Below, piece by piece: positions 35,771 through 45,224 of a stretch of DNA of 64,000 nt; the first letter of the stretch is position 1; each line of letters begins with the position of its first letter. Where the stretch lies: positions 380,680 through 444,679 of the forward strand of contig NZ_JAOVZN010000003.1 of the NCBI RefSeq assembly GCF_025717045.1. The letters are read 5' to 3'. The DNA comes from Flavobacterium sp. SH_e (lineage in GTDB: Bacteria > Bacteroidota > Bacteroidia > Flavobacteriales > Flavobacteriaceae). The notes beneath the pieces were generated by a model that had not been told where the DNA came from, made no database searches, and saw only the letters and a program-made list of their open reading frames with translations. Made by a program: the position numbers and the translations under genes.

Positions 35771-38164
35771 TTAATTGTTTGATTTACTGAAATAATATCT
35801 AAACTTGATGTAAAAAGCTCTGCTTGGTTTTTGCAATGAAAAATTATCGTAAAGCTTATTATCTAAAAGATTTTTACATTCTAAAGCGATATTGTATTTT
35901 CCGTTTGCCATTGTATAAACCGCATTTAAATCGTGGCTGAACTGCTGCGGAATTTCTAATTTACTGTCCTTGCTTCCCATACTTGGCCATGACAGATAAT
36001 AAGTGTGAACATATAGCAGATTATAGCCTACAGACAAATTGTTACCTTTTTTCCAAACATTATTAAAGAACATTGTAGCATCTGCATTACCAAAGAGATA
36101 AGGCATGTTTGGAATTCTGTCATTATAAAAAGGAGATACATAATTTTGATTTGGCTCGTACATTGTTTTGTTTCTAATGTTCTGATATGTTGCGTTGAAA
36201 CCAGCCGTAAAACGATTCCCATAAGAATATCTTACCTCACCATCAATACCATAATTGGTAACTTTTCCCTGATTCACATTTGTGGTCATGGTTTGATTAT
36301 TGTTTAATGTTGCACGAATAAAGTCTGTGGCATTTCTATGCAAAAGATTCACATCAAATGACAAGGCATTTTTTTCATTAAAACTTGTCTGATAACTTGC
36401 TCCTAAATTGTAGTTGTTACTTGTTTCAGGTTTTAAAGAAAGGTTTCCTTCTAAATTGTCATTGACATTACCAAAGATTTCCTCTGGAGTTGGGAGCCTA
36501 TACGTCTTTTCATAAGAAGCCTTAATTTGAAGATTATGCCTTAAATAATAACTCGTAGCTGCGCCATATCCAGTTGTAGAAGTATGATCTACATATTTTT
36601 GATAAGCTATATCTCCTGTAGCTCCCGACGGATTATAGCTTCTTGAATAAGTAGTTTTTAATGAATAATCTTTTAGAAAAACAGAAGTACTCCATTTTTC
36701 ATTGTAATCTAATTTATAACCCAATCCTAAAACATTCTTTTGCGTTTTCTTAGGCTGTTTATACACCAAAGATTCTGGAACTAATTCGTCACTTTCTTTA
36801 CGATCAAACGTGTTAAACGTATTATTGACCATAAACGAATGTCTGTCATTAAGTGTGTAAGTAGCATTGGCCGTCGCTACTCCATTATTATTGTAAAACT
36901 TGCGCAGAGTTCGGCTTCTTTCTCCTCCGTCACCATCATATTCTTTATAGTCGCCAAACCAATTGTATCTTCTAAAAACAGTATCTATATTCTGTTCGTA
37001 ACCAAAATTGTAATTTCCAGTAACATTTACATTCAGACCTTTTGTAAATAAATCTCTAACCTGATATTTCAAAGTAGGCATTACAATACTTCCTTTTCTG
37101 TAAATCTGACCAAAAACGCTTACCATTCTGGCTCCCGTTTGAATATCGGCTTTGTTTTCACCACCAGTAAATCCGATCATTAACTTATCAGCGTATTTTT
37201 TTCCTGTTACACCAATATTGAAAATCACGGTTTCATTACGATATTTATCGTGAAAACGTCTCACTCTTTGGTTAGGGAAATATGCTCCAGTATTTAAATC
37301 TGCGACATCGACATTTACCCAATAATTATTATCTGAATAGTTTTGAAAAGCATTAATTTCTGTTGTAAAACCGCTTTTTGCAGTATATCCAGCATTAATA
37401 CTTGAACGATGCGTATTAAAAGATCCGAACGAATAAGAAGCATCAATAAAAGTTCTAGGTTTACTGTTTGTTACAATATTGATTGCTCCGCCTAAAGCAT
37501 CTCCACCCAACCAAATTGGCACAACACCTTTGTAAACTTCCACGCGATCAGCTAAATTGATTGGAATATTATTTATTTGAAAAGAAGAACCAAAATTATC
37601 CATCGGAACGCCATCAATAAATACTTTAATTTGATTTCCTGAGAATCCATTGATCGAAAGTTCTGATCTTGAACCTACTCCGCCTGCTTCACGGTTTCGA
37701 ACTCCCGAAACGCGATCTAATGCATGAGATAAATCTAAAGTTGAATTGTGAAGCTTTCTAGCATCTATTGCAGTTACACTGTAAGCTTGTTTATTTACTT
37801 TTTCTGTTTGAGATCTTCCTAGTACAGTTACACTTTCTAACTCTTGCAATTCATTTTCCATTTTAATCGAAACATCTAAATTACTTGCTGAAACTTCGAT
37901 CTGTTTTTTCTGAACTGCAAACCCAACTGCGGAAACTTTTAGAACATATTTTCCTGGAGCTACATTTTTGAAAATATAATTCCCATTTTCATCTGAAATC
38001 ACACTCAAATCCGTTTTTTCAATAATAACCGTTGCAAACGGAATTGTCTCTCCAGAATTTTCAACAACTTTTCCAGACACCAAAAAGCCCTGATTTTGCT
38101 GGGAAAACGATAAGAACGTAAATAAAAAAGACAAACAGGCAAATAAAATTTTTTGAGTTGACAT
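35771..38164 (-). CDS. TonB-dependent receptor, XusA-like siderophore receptor
   Basis: 797 aa. Signal peptide, then a carboxypeptidase-regulatory-like beta-sandwich (about 28-110, GKVVENSGETIPFATVIIEK), the plug domain (about 115-235, INGFSGNQIKVFIDGVPMDN and VEVYKGVVPIWLGGDALGGA) and a 22-strand barrel ending in an aromatic-rich C-terminus (FYIKFRYYFSK). The order receptor, DUF4374 lipoprotein, PepSY protein resembles XusABC. A -7 box and an AraC-type direct repeat lie immediately upstream. Iron-chelate uptake is inferred from neighbours. Confidence 0.9.
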   Translation of the reverse strand: MSTQKILFACLSFLFTFLSFSQQNQGFLVSGKVVENSGETIPFATVIIEKTDLSVISDENGNYIFKNVAPGKYVLKVSAVGFAVQKKQIEVSASNLDVSIKMENELQELESVTVLGRSQTEKVNKQAYSVTAIDARKLHNSTLDLSHALDRVSGVRNREAGGVGSRSELSINGFSGNQIKVFIDGVPMDNFGSSFQINNIPINLADRVEVYKGVVPIWLGGDALGGAINIVTNSKPRTFIDASYSFGSFNTHRSSINAGYTAKSGFTTEINAFQNYSDNNYWVNVDVADLNTGAYFPNQRVRRFHDKYRNETVIFNIGVTGKKYADKLMIGFTGGENKADIQTGARMVSVFGQIYRKGSIVMPTLKYQVRDLFTKGLNVNVTGNYNFGYEQNIDTVFRRYNWFGDYKEYDGDGGERSRTLRKFYNNNGVATANATYTLNDRHSFMVNNTFNTFDRKESDELVPESLVYKQPKKTQKNVLGLGYKLDYNEKWSTSVFLKDYSLKTTYSRSYNPSGATGDIAYQKYVDHTSTTGYGAATSYYLRHNLQIKASYEKTYRLPTPEEIFGNVNDNLEGNLSLKPETSNNYNLGASYQTSFNEKNALSFDVNLLHRNATDFIRATLNNNQTMTTNVNQGKVTNYGIDGEVRYSYGNRFTAGFNATYQNIRNKTMYEPNQNYVSPFYNDRIPNMPYLFGNADATMFFNNVWKKGNNLSVGYNLLYVHTYYLSWPSMGSKDSKLEIPQQFSHDLNAVYTMANGKYNIALECKNLLDNKLYDNFSLQKPSRAFYIKFRYYFSKSNN

Positions 38165-38199
38165 ATCTTTAATTAGACTAATTATAAATAACTTTGCTG

Positions 38200-38267
38200 C
38201 AAAAGTACCATCAACGTCTTAAAAAAAGATAGGGAAAAACGGATTATTATTTTGTAAAAACGGATTA
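38200..38267 (-). promoter_or_regulatory. receptor promoter with AraC-type direct repeats
   Basis: Minus-strand -7 box TACTTTTG (38200-38207), no TTTG at -33. Upstream, two identical 12-bp repeats AAAAACGGATTA (38235-38246 and 38256-38267) start exactly 21 bp apart, two helical turns. This is the geometry expected for an AraC-family activator, whose gene is adjacent. Confidence 0.65.
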
Positions 38268-38271
38268 AATT

Positions 38272-39303
38272 TTGAAAATCAAAGCCACTCTTTTAACGCC
38301 AGAAATGCCTATAATTAAAATTCAAATTGGAGACAAATATTACCCAAAGAGCATTTTAACCGAAGAAAACATCAATATACAAAATGGAGATTCAGAGAAA
38401 ATTATAAGTCACCATTTGATAACTGAAGGATTAGTTCTTTTGGATACTGAAATGTATTTCTCAACTCCTAAAACCGTTAACTTTGAAATTAATGAAGAAT
38501 CTGTAGTAATGAATTTTATTTACAGTAGTAATGTAGAAACCCAAATTGATCAATTAGAAGGCGAAAAATACTCCAAAGAAAACACTCATAACATTTTTTA
38601 TACCAGTGATTTCAAAGGTTCATTTAAAATTCCTGCTTCTACTCCTACAAACTATCTTTCTATCATTCTTTCCAAAGAATTTTATTATAATATTATCAAT
38701 GAAGACTGGCAACTTCATGAAAAGTTTTCAAAAAAAATACTTCAAAAGCAATCTAGTTATTTAACTACAAAATATCTTCCTTTTACACCAGCTATCCAAT
38801 GGGTAACACACGAAATAAAAAACTGTTCAAGACAAGGTGTTTTAAAAAGAATTTATATTGAAAGTAAAATAAAAGAACTTTTAATTCATCAACTTGAAAG
38901 CTTAATTATTAAACCTTTAGCAACAGATAAAATTGACGAAGAAGATTACAACAAATTATTAGAAGCAAAAAAAATATTAGACAACGATTATAGAAACACA
39001 CCTACTCTACCTGAACTTTCCAGACTTATTTCGCTAAACGAATTCAAATTAAAAAAAGGATTTAAAACTTGTTTTGGCACAACCGTTAAAAGTTATATCA
39101 TCAAACTAAGAATGGAGCATGCCAAAGAATTGTTTCAAAATAAAAAAGCAACAGTAACTGAAGCTGCGTATAAATGTGGTTATAAAGATGTTTCGCATTT
39201 TTCGGCGGCATTTAAAAACTATTATGGATTCTCACCTCAAAAGTTTAAAATCAATACCGATGTAATTCAATTCTGGCTCGTTGGTCTTTCATTTTTTATA
39301 TAA
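38272..39303 (+). CDS. AraC-family regulator, PchR-like
   Basis: 343 aa from a TTG codon at 38272; an in-frame ATG at 38305 (residue 12) is the alternative start. The C-terminal AraC domain (about 245-335) has LPELSRLISLNEFKLKKGFK then EAAYKCGYKDVSHFSAAFKN and YYGFSPQKFK. The N-terminal region lacks a clear cupin and resembles PchR-type siderophore-sensing activators. It is divergent from the Xus-like operon, with direct repeats in the shared 107-bp region. It probably activates the receptor operon in response to a siderophore or iron limitation. Confidence 0.82.
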   Translation: MKIKATLLTPEMPIIKIQIGDKYYPKSILTEENINIQNGDSEKIISHHLITEGLVLLDTEMYFSTPKTVNFEINEESVVMNFIYSSNVETQIDQLEGEKYSKENTHNIFYTSDFKGSFKIPASTPTNYLSIILSKEFYYNIINEDWQLHEKFSKKILQKQSSYLTTKYLPFTPAIQWVTHEIKNCSRQGVLKRIYIESKIKELLIHQLESLIIKPLATDKIDEEDYNKLLEAKKILDNDYRNTPTLPELSRLISLNEFKLKKGFKTCFGTTVKSYIIKLRMEHAKELFQNKKATVTEAAYKCGYKDVSHFSAAFKNYYGFSPQKFKINTDVIQFWLVGLSFFI

Positions 39304-39850
39304 AAAAAGGGTTTTAAAATTATGTCCGTCGACCTAATCTTAAAACCCAAAAAAAAATTAGACATTAATGTATAATGCAAACTCTTATACAAGTACCCAC
39401 GATCAAATGAATATGTCAAATTCGTTGTAAAAATGTTTCTCCAAAAACAGCTCTAGAAACATTACATGACATTTAAAAAGGTAAAAATGCCAATAGTTTC
39501 AAGATTTCTACAGCCCAAAAGTATAAAGCTTAAAAGAGAATACATTACGGTTTTCCTCATTAAATAAAAAATAATGGAACCAAACTCATCTCCAAAGAGC
39601 TAATTAATTGTACAGCAGAATATTTCATTTTTTTATTTAACAAAACTTTCGCAAAAGAAAATTCTCATTTTTTTTTAAACTTTCTTTAGAAGAAGCGAAA
39701 AAACTACATTTCTTGTCCTAGATTAAGTCTTGATTTTCTAAATCCTATCTACATTTGTAACCAATGTTAATTAGATAAAGAAAGAATTTGTCAATTAGAT
39801 AATGAAAAGCTCAGAAACTTAGTACCTTAGTATTTTAGAACCTTAAAAAA
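39304..39850. other. 547-bp intergenic region
   Basis: An AT-rich gap. At its left edge GGGTTTTAA (39309-39317) pairs with TTAAAACCC (39340-39348). The run of A before it would make a U run only on the minus strand, where no gene lies. At its right end is a promoter (39730-39757). Between them I see no gene or conserved element. Confidence 0.5.
39730..39757 (+). promoter_or_regulatory. promoter of the 104-aa gene
   Basis: TTG (39730-39732), a 17-bp spacer and TACATTTG (39750-39757), a full match to the Bacteroidota -7 box, 93 bp upstream of the start codon. Confidence 0.5.
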
Positions 39851-40165
39851 ATGAAAACTTTACAATTCTTATTACTTGGAAAAAACGAAGCGATATTGAC
39901 AATTTTACTTCGTCTTGTTAATGCAGATGAAAACTGGAACGGAGTTGCTTTTAATAACGAAAAAGAAGCTCAAGAATACTTTCAAAACAATAAAATCGAC
40001 ATTGTGCTTTTAAGTTCTGCAATTGAAGATCATGTGGAGAAAGAATTCACTTCTTTCTGCTTAAAACATCAGCCAGACGTAGAAGTCATTGAACATTTTG
40101 GAGGCGGAAGCGGATTGTTAAAATCTGAGATTTTGCATCGATTACATTTAAAAGGAAAAATTTAG
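39851..40165 (+). CDS. small pseudo-receiver-like protein
   Basis: 104 aa, no signal peptide. The alternation LQFLLLGKNEAILTILLRLV, then NNEKEAQEYFQNNKIDIVLL, then VEVIEHFGGGSG follows the beta-alpha pattern of a response-regulator receiver. The position of the phospho-acceptor Asp is Ser (VLLSSA), and the early acidic pair is missing. It could be a phosphorylation-independent signalling module or an unrelated flavodoxin-like fragment. It stands alone with its own promoter. Confidence 0.6.
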   Translation: MKTLQFLLLGKNEAILTILLRLVNADENWNGVAFNNEKEAQEYFQNNKIDIVLLSSAIEDHVEKEFTSFCLKHQPDVEVIEHFGGGSGLLKSEILHRLHLKGKI

Positions 40166-40217
40166 CTATTACATATTTATCTTTAAAAATCGATTGTCGA
40201 CTATAAGAAATTTATGC

Positions 40218-40225
40218 TACTTTTG
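40218..40225 (+). promoter_or_regulatory. -7 box of the CocE-type hydrolase gene
   Basis: TACTTTTG, 45 bp before the start codon; an ATTG (40193-40196) about 21 bp upstream may be the -33 element. Confidence 0.5.
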
Positions 40226-40270
40226 AGAACACAAATTTAAACCAACACCTCAAAAAGTAAGTTTCTTAAG

Positions 40271-42532
40271 ATGAAAAAAAGCATTGCTCTATTATTAATT
40301 TGTTTTTCCTTTCAAATAGGAACTTCACAAAAAATCTATTTCGAAAAAAGCAATTACAAAGACAGTCTGACTCTAAGCAAGAACATGCCTCTTCTTGCCA
40401 AAAAAATACTGCCTCTTTATAAAAACCCAAGCAGGGCTTCTTACTTAGATAATTATGCGCGAATACAATCTGTTGCAGGAGATTTTAAAGGAATGCGTCA
40501 GACCTTTGAAACCTATTCTCAGGAAATTTTAGGAGACAGTATTGCCAACAGACCTTTAGGATTTATTTATAAAACTTATGGAAAAACAGCTTTAAAAGAA
40601 CCTAAAACAAAATCTGATTTCGAAAAAATCTACAAATCTGAATTCTACAAGTTATACAATACATTAAATACAGAAGGAAAAAGCTGGGCCGAAGGGTATT
40701 ATGAATTAAAACTGGCCGACATTAAAAACGATTATGAAGAGCAACTTAAAGCTGTTCAAAATAGTGATAGCATTAGTGTAGAAAATGCCGCGCAATTATG
40801 CAGACAATATGCTCGCTATTCTATTATAAGCAAAACATTTTCTCTGGCTACTAAAATAATTGCAGAGATAGAAGCTAATACTTACATAATAGATCGTGAT
40901 ATCATTATTACATTGCCAAACGGAAGTACAATTTCTGCCACTATGGTCAAACTTAAAAATGTAACCGAGCCACAGCCCGTTGTAATGAAATATAATATCT
41001 ATGCAGGAAACGAAGTCAGCGACTGTAAAGAAATTGCGAATATGGGTTATGTGGGTTTTGTTGCCAATACACGAGGCAAACGTTTAAGCAATGATCCAAT
41101 AGAACCTTACGAACACGATGGCGACGATGCCTATCATATTCTAGACTGGGTTAGCAAACAGGCGTGGTGCAATGGTAAAATTGGATTATACGGCGGCAGT
41201 TATTTGGGCTTTAGCCAATGGAGCGCTGTAAAAAAAGTACATCCTGCTTTAAAAACAATTGTACCTCTAGTTTCGGTAGGAGCCGGAATTGATTTTCCTA
41301 TGCAAAACGGTATTTTTATGAGTTATGCTTTAAAATGGATTCATCTGGTTGCCAATACTAAATTAACAGATCTCAACAGCTTTTTAAATAGCAAAAAATG
41401 GGATGAAGTTTTTACTCAATATTACAAAACGGGAGCGAGTTTTCGTTCTTTAGACAAAATTGAAGGCAATTCTTCTCCTCTATTTCAAAGATGGCTAGAG
41501 CATCCTGCTTACGATAGCTACTGGCAGAATATGACGCCTCAAAAAGAAGCATTTGCTAATATTAATATTCCAATTTTAAGCACAACAGGCTATTATGATG
41601 ATGATCAGCTTGGAGCAATGTACTACTACAATCAGTATCAAAAATACAATAAAAGCGATAATTATTATCTAATAATCGGGCCTTATGACCATGGCGGTTC
41701 GCAGGGAACTCCACGAAAAGAATTAGGCGGTTATACTATCGATGAAGCGGCTAATATTCCAATTAATGCTATTATTTTTCAATGGTTTGATCATATTTTG
41801 AAAGGTGCAAAACGTCCTGAAATTTTAAAAGATAAAGTAAACTTTGAAATTATGGGGAAAAATGAATGGAAAAGCGTTGCTTCTTTAGACAAAATGCACA
41901 ATGAAAACTTAACTTTTTATCTAAATAACAGCAATTCAAAATATACTTTACAAAAAACAGCTCCAAAAAAAGCTGTTTCTATTAACCAAACAGTTGATCT
42001 TACAGATCGATCTGAAATTAATATCTATAATGACGACTACGTAAACGGTTTTCCTAAAGTTATTGATTCGATTTTAAAACCAGAAAAACATTTATTGGTT
42101 TTTGAAAGTGATCCTCTTGAAAATTCGACCATAATCAGTGGTTCATTGAAAACATCTTTAAAAATAAGCACCAACAAAAAAGACATAGATGTCGAAATAC
42201 AGCTTTATGAAAAAACAGCAAAAGGTCAATATTTTGCTTTAACCAACAATTTACAAAGAGCCAGTTTTGCAAAAGATCGAACCAAAAGACAATTACTTAT
42301 TCCAAATAAAATAGAAACAATAGATATTGAACAAACCTTTATTATTTCGAAAGAATTAGAAAAAGGAAGTTCAATTGTAATCGTATTAGGAGCTAATAAA
42401 AATCCAAACTGGGAAATTAATTACGGTACTGGTAAAAATGTGAGCGACGAAACTATTGCTGATGCTAAAGAGCCTCTAAAAATAAAATGGTATTCTGACA
42501 GCACCATTACACTTCCGATTTTAAAATTGTAA
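40271..42532 (+). CDS. CocE/NonD-family hydrolase (S15-type peptidase or acylase)
   Basis: 753 aa with a signal peptide (cleavage near GTSQ). Residues about 200-500 hold an alpha/beta-hydrolase domain of the X-Pro dipeptidyl-peptidase S15 type, nucleophile Ser310 in IGLYGGSYLGFSQ, Asp in TGYYDDDQLGAM and His in IGPYDHGGSQGT. The C-terminal 190 residues form the usual jelly-roll (PEKHLLVFESDPLENSTII). The N-terminal 190 residues are an unassigned helical extension. Relatives include cocaine esterase and glutaryl-7-ACA acylase; the natural substrate is unknown. The gene 15 bp downstream may be co-transcribed. Confidence 0.85.
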   Translation: MKKSIALLLICFSFQIGTSQKIYFEKSNYKDSLTLSKNMPLLAKKILPLYKNPSRASYLDNYARIQSVAGDFKGMRQTFETYSQEILGDSIANRPLGFIYKTYGKTALKEPKTKSDFEKIYKSEFYKLYNTLNTEGKSWAEGYYELKLADIKNDYEEQLKAVQNSDSISVENAAQLCRQYARYSIISKTFSLATKIIAEIEANTYIIDRDIIITLPNGSTISATMVKLKNVTEPQPVVMKYNIYAGNEVSDCKEIANMGYVGFVANTRGKRLSNDPIEPYEHDGDDAYHILDWVSKQAWCNGKIGLYGGSYLGFSQWSAVKKVHPALKTIVPLVSVGAGIDFPMQNGIFMSYALKWIHLVANTKLTDLNSFLNSKKWDEVFTQYYKTGASFRSLDKIEGNSSPLFQRWLEHPAYDSYWQNMTPQKEAFANINIPILSTTGYYDDDQLGAMYYYNQYQKYNKSDNYYLIIGPYDHGGSQGTPRKELGGYTIDEAANIPINAIIFQWFDHILKGAKRPEILKDKVNFEIMGKNEWKSVASLDKMHNENLTFYLNNSNSKYTLQKTAPKKAVSINQTVDLTDRSEINIYNDDYVNGFPKVIDSILKPEKHLLVFESDPLENSTIISGSLKTSLKISTNKKDIDVEIQLYEKTAKGQYFALTNNLQRASFAKDRTKRQLLIPNKIETIDIEQTFIISKELEKGSSIVIVLGANKNPNWEINYGTGKNVSDETIADAKEPLKIKWYSDSTITLPILKL

Positions 42533-42547
42533 ATCAGTTTTTATCAA

Positions 42548-43105
42548 ATGGAAAAAACATATTCGGTTGTATTTTATTCTAAAACCTTGGTTGAACCTGT
42601 TAAAAAATTGAAAGATTTTTTAAAAAGCAAAATCAATTGGTATAACAGCTGCAATTCTGAAGCGCATATCACAATTTGTGAGTTTATAATTGATGAATCT
42701 CAACTTGATTCTGTCAAACAAAAGCTTATTAAAATTGCAGATACTTTTACGCCTTTCGAAGTGTTTTTAAATCACTTTGATTCTTTTCCAAACAGTGGCG
42801 CTTTTTTTATTGGCGTAACTGAAGAATCAAAAAAGAATCTTGTACCCATCATGAAAAAAACTCATGAAACGCTCAAGTCTTTAAAACATAAAAGCGATAA
42901 TCCGCATCTGTCGATTGGACGAAAATTAACACCTGAAAATCTTAAACTCGCTTCTGAGCTTTTCACCACAATTGATCTTCAATTTGAATGCAACGAAATT
43001 GTTTTAAGGGAATTTGATCCCAAAGTAAAACAGTTTTTTGTAATTGATTCTTTTCCTTTCGGAAGTAATCCTGAGCCAGAGTTTGTACAAGGAAGTTTGT
43101 TTTAA
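42548..43105 (+). CDS. 2H phosphoesterase (2'-5' RNA ligase-like)
   Basis: 185 aa. Two H-x-[ST] signatures, AHITICEF near residue 40 and PHLSIGRKL near residue 120, define the 2H phosphoesterase/LigT superfamily. Such enzymes hydrolyse cyclic phosphates or 2'-5' bonds of RNA or nucleotides; the specific substrate is unknown. The stop codon overlaps the left edge of a palindromic repeat (43102-43222). Confidence 0.82.
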   Translation: MEKTYSVVFYSKTLVEPVKKLKDFLKSKINWYNSCNSEAHITICEFIIDESQLDSVKQKLIKIADTFTPFEVFLNHFDSFPNSGAFFIGVTEESKKNLVPIMKKTHETLKSLKHKSDNPHLSIGRKLTPENLKLASELFTTIDLQFECNEIVLREFDPKVKQFFVIDSFPFGSNPEPEFVQGSLF

Positions 43106-43222
43106 CCGCAAAGAGCGCAAAGATTTTTCGCAAGGTTCGCAAAGATTTTACACAAAGCTTTGCGAACTTTGCGTTTTCTGTAGACTGCCTAAATCAAAAA
43201 ACCTTGCGCTCTTTGCGGTTAA
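43102..43222. repeat. nested palindromic CGCAAAG repeat, copy A
   Basis: Outer arms of 21 bp (TTAACCGCAAAGAGCGCAAAG at the left, its near-exact complement at 43202-43222) enclose an inner 16-bp pair built on CGCAAGGTTCGCAAAG. It is in the same orientation as 46145-46353 and lies between the 2H phosphoesterase stop codon and an AraC promoter. Confidence 0.85.
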
Positions 43223-43242
43223 ACTCATCAAGTTTTTTTTCG

Positions 43243-43250
43243 TATATTTG
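43243..43250 (+). promoter_or_regulatory. -7 box of the AraC gene
   Basis: TATATTTG, 21 bp before the ATG at 43272. This placement excludes the longer frame that runs back through the palindromic repeat. Confidence 0.6.
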
Positions 43251-43271
43251 AATTTCGCAATTCATTACGAT

Positions 43272-44195
43272 ATGAAATCTCTAGATTCATTTTACCAAGA
43301 TATTACCGAAGGCTCAGCAGTTGATCCCAATTCATTATTACCAAATGACATTCAGAAAGAAATCGGGCATTTTAATGTCTTTGATATAAAAGAACTTTTG
43401 GAACGCATGAAAGGAAAGCCTGGAATGCCTTATGACAGAAGAGCTTATTACAAAATAAGTTTAATTCGAGGTCACAACAAAGCAGAATATGCTGATAAAG
43501 TAATCGAAATAGAAAAACAGGGATTGTTATTTGCAACACCAAAAATCCCATACAATTATTTACCGCAAGACACCAACCAAGGCGGTCAATTTTGCGTATT
43601 TACGAGCGAATTCTTATCCAAAAGTAAAAGCGGAATCGATCTAGACGAACTTCCAATTTTTGCTTCAGACGGTTATCCTATTTTTCAGCTTTCTGATGAA
43701 GAAGTAGAAGAAGTTTCTTTGATTTTCAACAAAATACAGAAAGAAATCAACTCCGATTATATTTATAAGTATGATTTAATTCGAAATTATGTTGCTGAAT
43801 TAATTCACTTCGGACAAAAATTACAGCCTATTACAGCATTGTATTCGAAACACAATTCGGCAGCGAGAGTTTCTTCTTTATTTGCTGAATTATTAGAAAG
43901 GCAATTTCCAATAGAATCGCCAAATCAAAGATTAGAATTAAGAACAGCAAAAGATTTTGCAGAGCGATTATCTGTTCATGTGAATCATTTAAATAAGGTT
44001 TTAAAGGAAAACACCGGAAAAACCACAACAGAATTAATCAGTAACCGATTAACAAACGAAGCCAAAATTCTTTTAAAACAAACCGATTGGAATATTTCTG
44101 AAATTGCCTATTCACTTGGTTTTGAAGAATTAGCGCATTTTTCTAATTTCTTTAAAAAACAAACTTCTTTTACGCCAGTTGCTTTTAGAGCTTAA
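43272..44195 (+). CDS. AraC-family transcriptional regulator
   Basis: 307 aa from the ATG at 43272. The open frame extends to 43044 but only through the repeat and the promoter. The N-terminal half is cupin-like and fits the AraC-type sensor domain (YKISLIRGHNKAEYADK, FCVFTSEFL). The C-terminal HTH domain reads KDFAERLSVHVNHLNKVLKE and SEIAYSLGFEELAHFSNFFK. Regulators of this group often lie beside short-chain dehydrogenases in Bacteroidota, as here (44499 and 45374), and probably control them. Confidence 0.87.
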   Translation: MKSLDSFYQDITEGSAVDPNSLLPNDIQKEIGHFNVFDIKELLERMKGKPGMPYDRRAYYKISLIRGHNKAEYADKVIEIEKQGLLFATPKIPYNYLPQDTNQGGQFCVFTSEFLSKSKSGIDLDELPIFASDGYPIFQLSDEEVEEVSLIFNKIQKEINSDYIYKYDLIRNYVAELIHFGQKLQPITALYSKHNSAARVSSLFAELLERQFPIESPNQRLELRTAKDFAERLSVHVNHLNKVLKENTGKTTTELISNRLTNEAKILLKQTDWNISEIAYSLGFEELAHFSNFFKKQTSFTPVAFRA

Positions 44196-44200
44196 ATTTT

Positions 44201-44396
44201 GTTTCAGGTTTCAAAATGATATTCTTTGTGTGTTTTAACCGCAAAGGTCGCAAGGTTCTTTCTAAGCTTTATGTTATATAAACATAAAGTTCGCAAAGCT
44301 TTACGTAAAAAACTTTGCGAGCCTTGCGTAATCCCTAGCGTTCTTCGCGGTTAAACCTGAAGCCTGGAATTTGGAACTTCTAAAAATTGGATTTTC
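44201..44396. repeat. nested palindromic CGCAAAG repeat, copy B (inverted)
   Basis: The same element as 46145-46353 in the opposite orientation; similarity extends about 40 bp beyond the palindrome on both sides (GTTTCAGGTTTC on the left, GCCTGGAATTTGGAACTTC on the right). The palindrome core is about 44234-44355. Confidence 0.85.
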
Positions 44397-44464
44397 ACAA
44401 CACTTGATTTGAATTTCGCAAACATCTATTTGATATTTACAACTCCCCAACTCTACTTCGCTCC

Positions 44465-44472
44465 TACCTTTG
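44465..44472 (+). promoter_or_regulatory. -7 box of the first dehydrogenase gene
   Basis: TACCTTTG, 26 bp before the start codon, no clear -33. Confidence 0.5.
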
Positions 44473-44498
44473 TCTCATCAAATTAAAAGAACGAAAAG

Positions 44499-45224
44499 AT
44501 GAATTTATCAGACAACAAAATTTTAATAACTGGCGGTGCAAGCGGTATCGGACTTGGACTTGCAGAACGATTCATTCAAGAAAAAAATACTGTAATTATT
44601 TGTGGAAGAAGAGCTTCTCTATTAGCAGAAGTAAAAGAAAAATTTCCAAGTGTAATTACCAAAGTATGCGATTTATCTTTAGAACAAGATAGAATTGCGC
44701 TTTACGATTGGATCAAAGAAAATCATCCTGATTTAAATGTTTTAGTTAACAATGCAGGAATCCAAAACTGGATGTCGATAACTGATGCTGATTTTTATGA
44801 AAACATGAAAAATGAGCTTACTACAAATATTGAAGCGCCTTTACATTTAACTTCATTATTTATTCAGTTACCATCGCTAAAAACGGTAATGAACACGACT
44901 TCTGGATTGGCATTTTCTCCTTTTGCAAAAGTTCCTGTTTATTCGGCTACAAAAGCATTTTTTAGATCGTTTACGCTTTCACTTCGTCACTTATTAAAAG
45001 CTAAAAATATTGAAGTAATCGAAATCATTCCACCAGCTTTAAACACCGATTTAGGCGGAATTGGTCTTCACGACGCACATCCAAGCGTAAGCAGTTTTAT
45101 CGAAGCTATTTTCGAACAATTAAAAGAAGGTAGACAAGAATTGACTTTCGGAACCAGCGAAATGAGATTAAATGCAAGCGCAGAAGAATTAAGAAATCAT
45201 TTTAATGCAATGCATTCTGTATAA
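44499..45224 (+). CDS. short-chain dehydrogenase, DltE-like
   Basis: 241 aa. Rossmann motif TGGASGIGLGLAERF, NNAG block LNVLVNNAGIQNW, catalytic Ser in MNTTSGLAFSP and YSATK. The sequence follows the COG3967/DltE-type oxidoreductase group rather than fatty-acid or sugar SDRs. Substrate unknown. Preceded by an AraC gene and followed by another SDR gene 149 bp downstream; that gap carries imperfect TTTCACA-type repeats. No signal peptide. Confidence 0.87.
   Translation: MNLSDNKILITGGASGIGLGLAERFIQEKNTVIICGRRASLLAEVKEKFPSVITKVCDLSLEQDRIALYDWIKENHPDLNVLVNNAGIQNWMSITDADFYENMKNELTTNIEAPLHLTSLFIQLPSLKTVMNTTSGLAFSPFAKVPVYSATKAFFRSFTLSLRHLLKAKNIEVIEIIPPALNTDLGGIGLHDAHPSVSSFIEAIFEQLKEGRQELTFGTSEMRLNASAEELRNHFNAMHSV

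Noticed and set aside
43044..43271. N-terminal extension of the AraC gene
   Set aside because: It translates the palindromic repeat and the promoter; the ATG at 43272 lies 21 bp after a -7 box and fits the family start.
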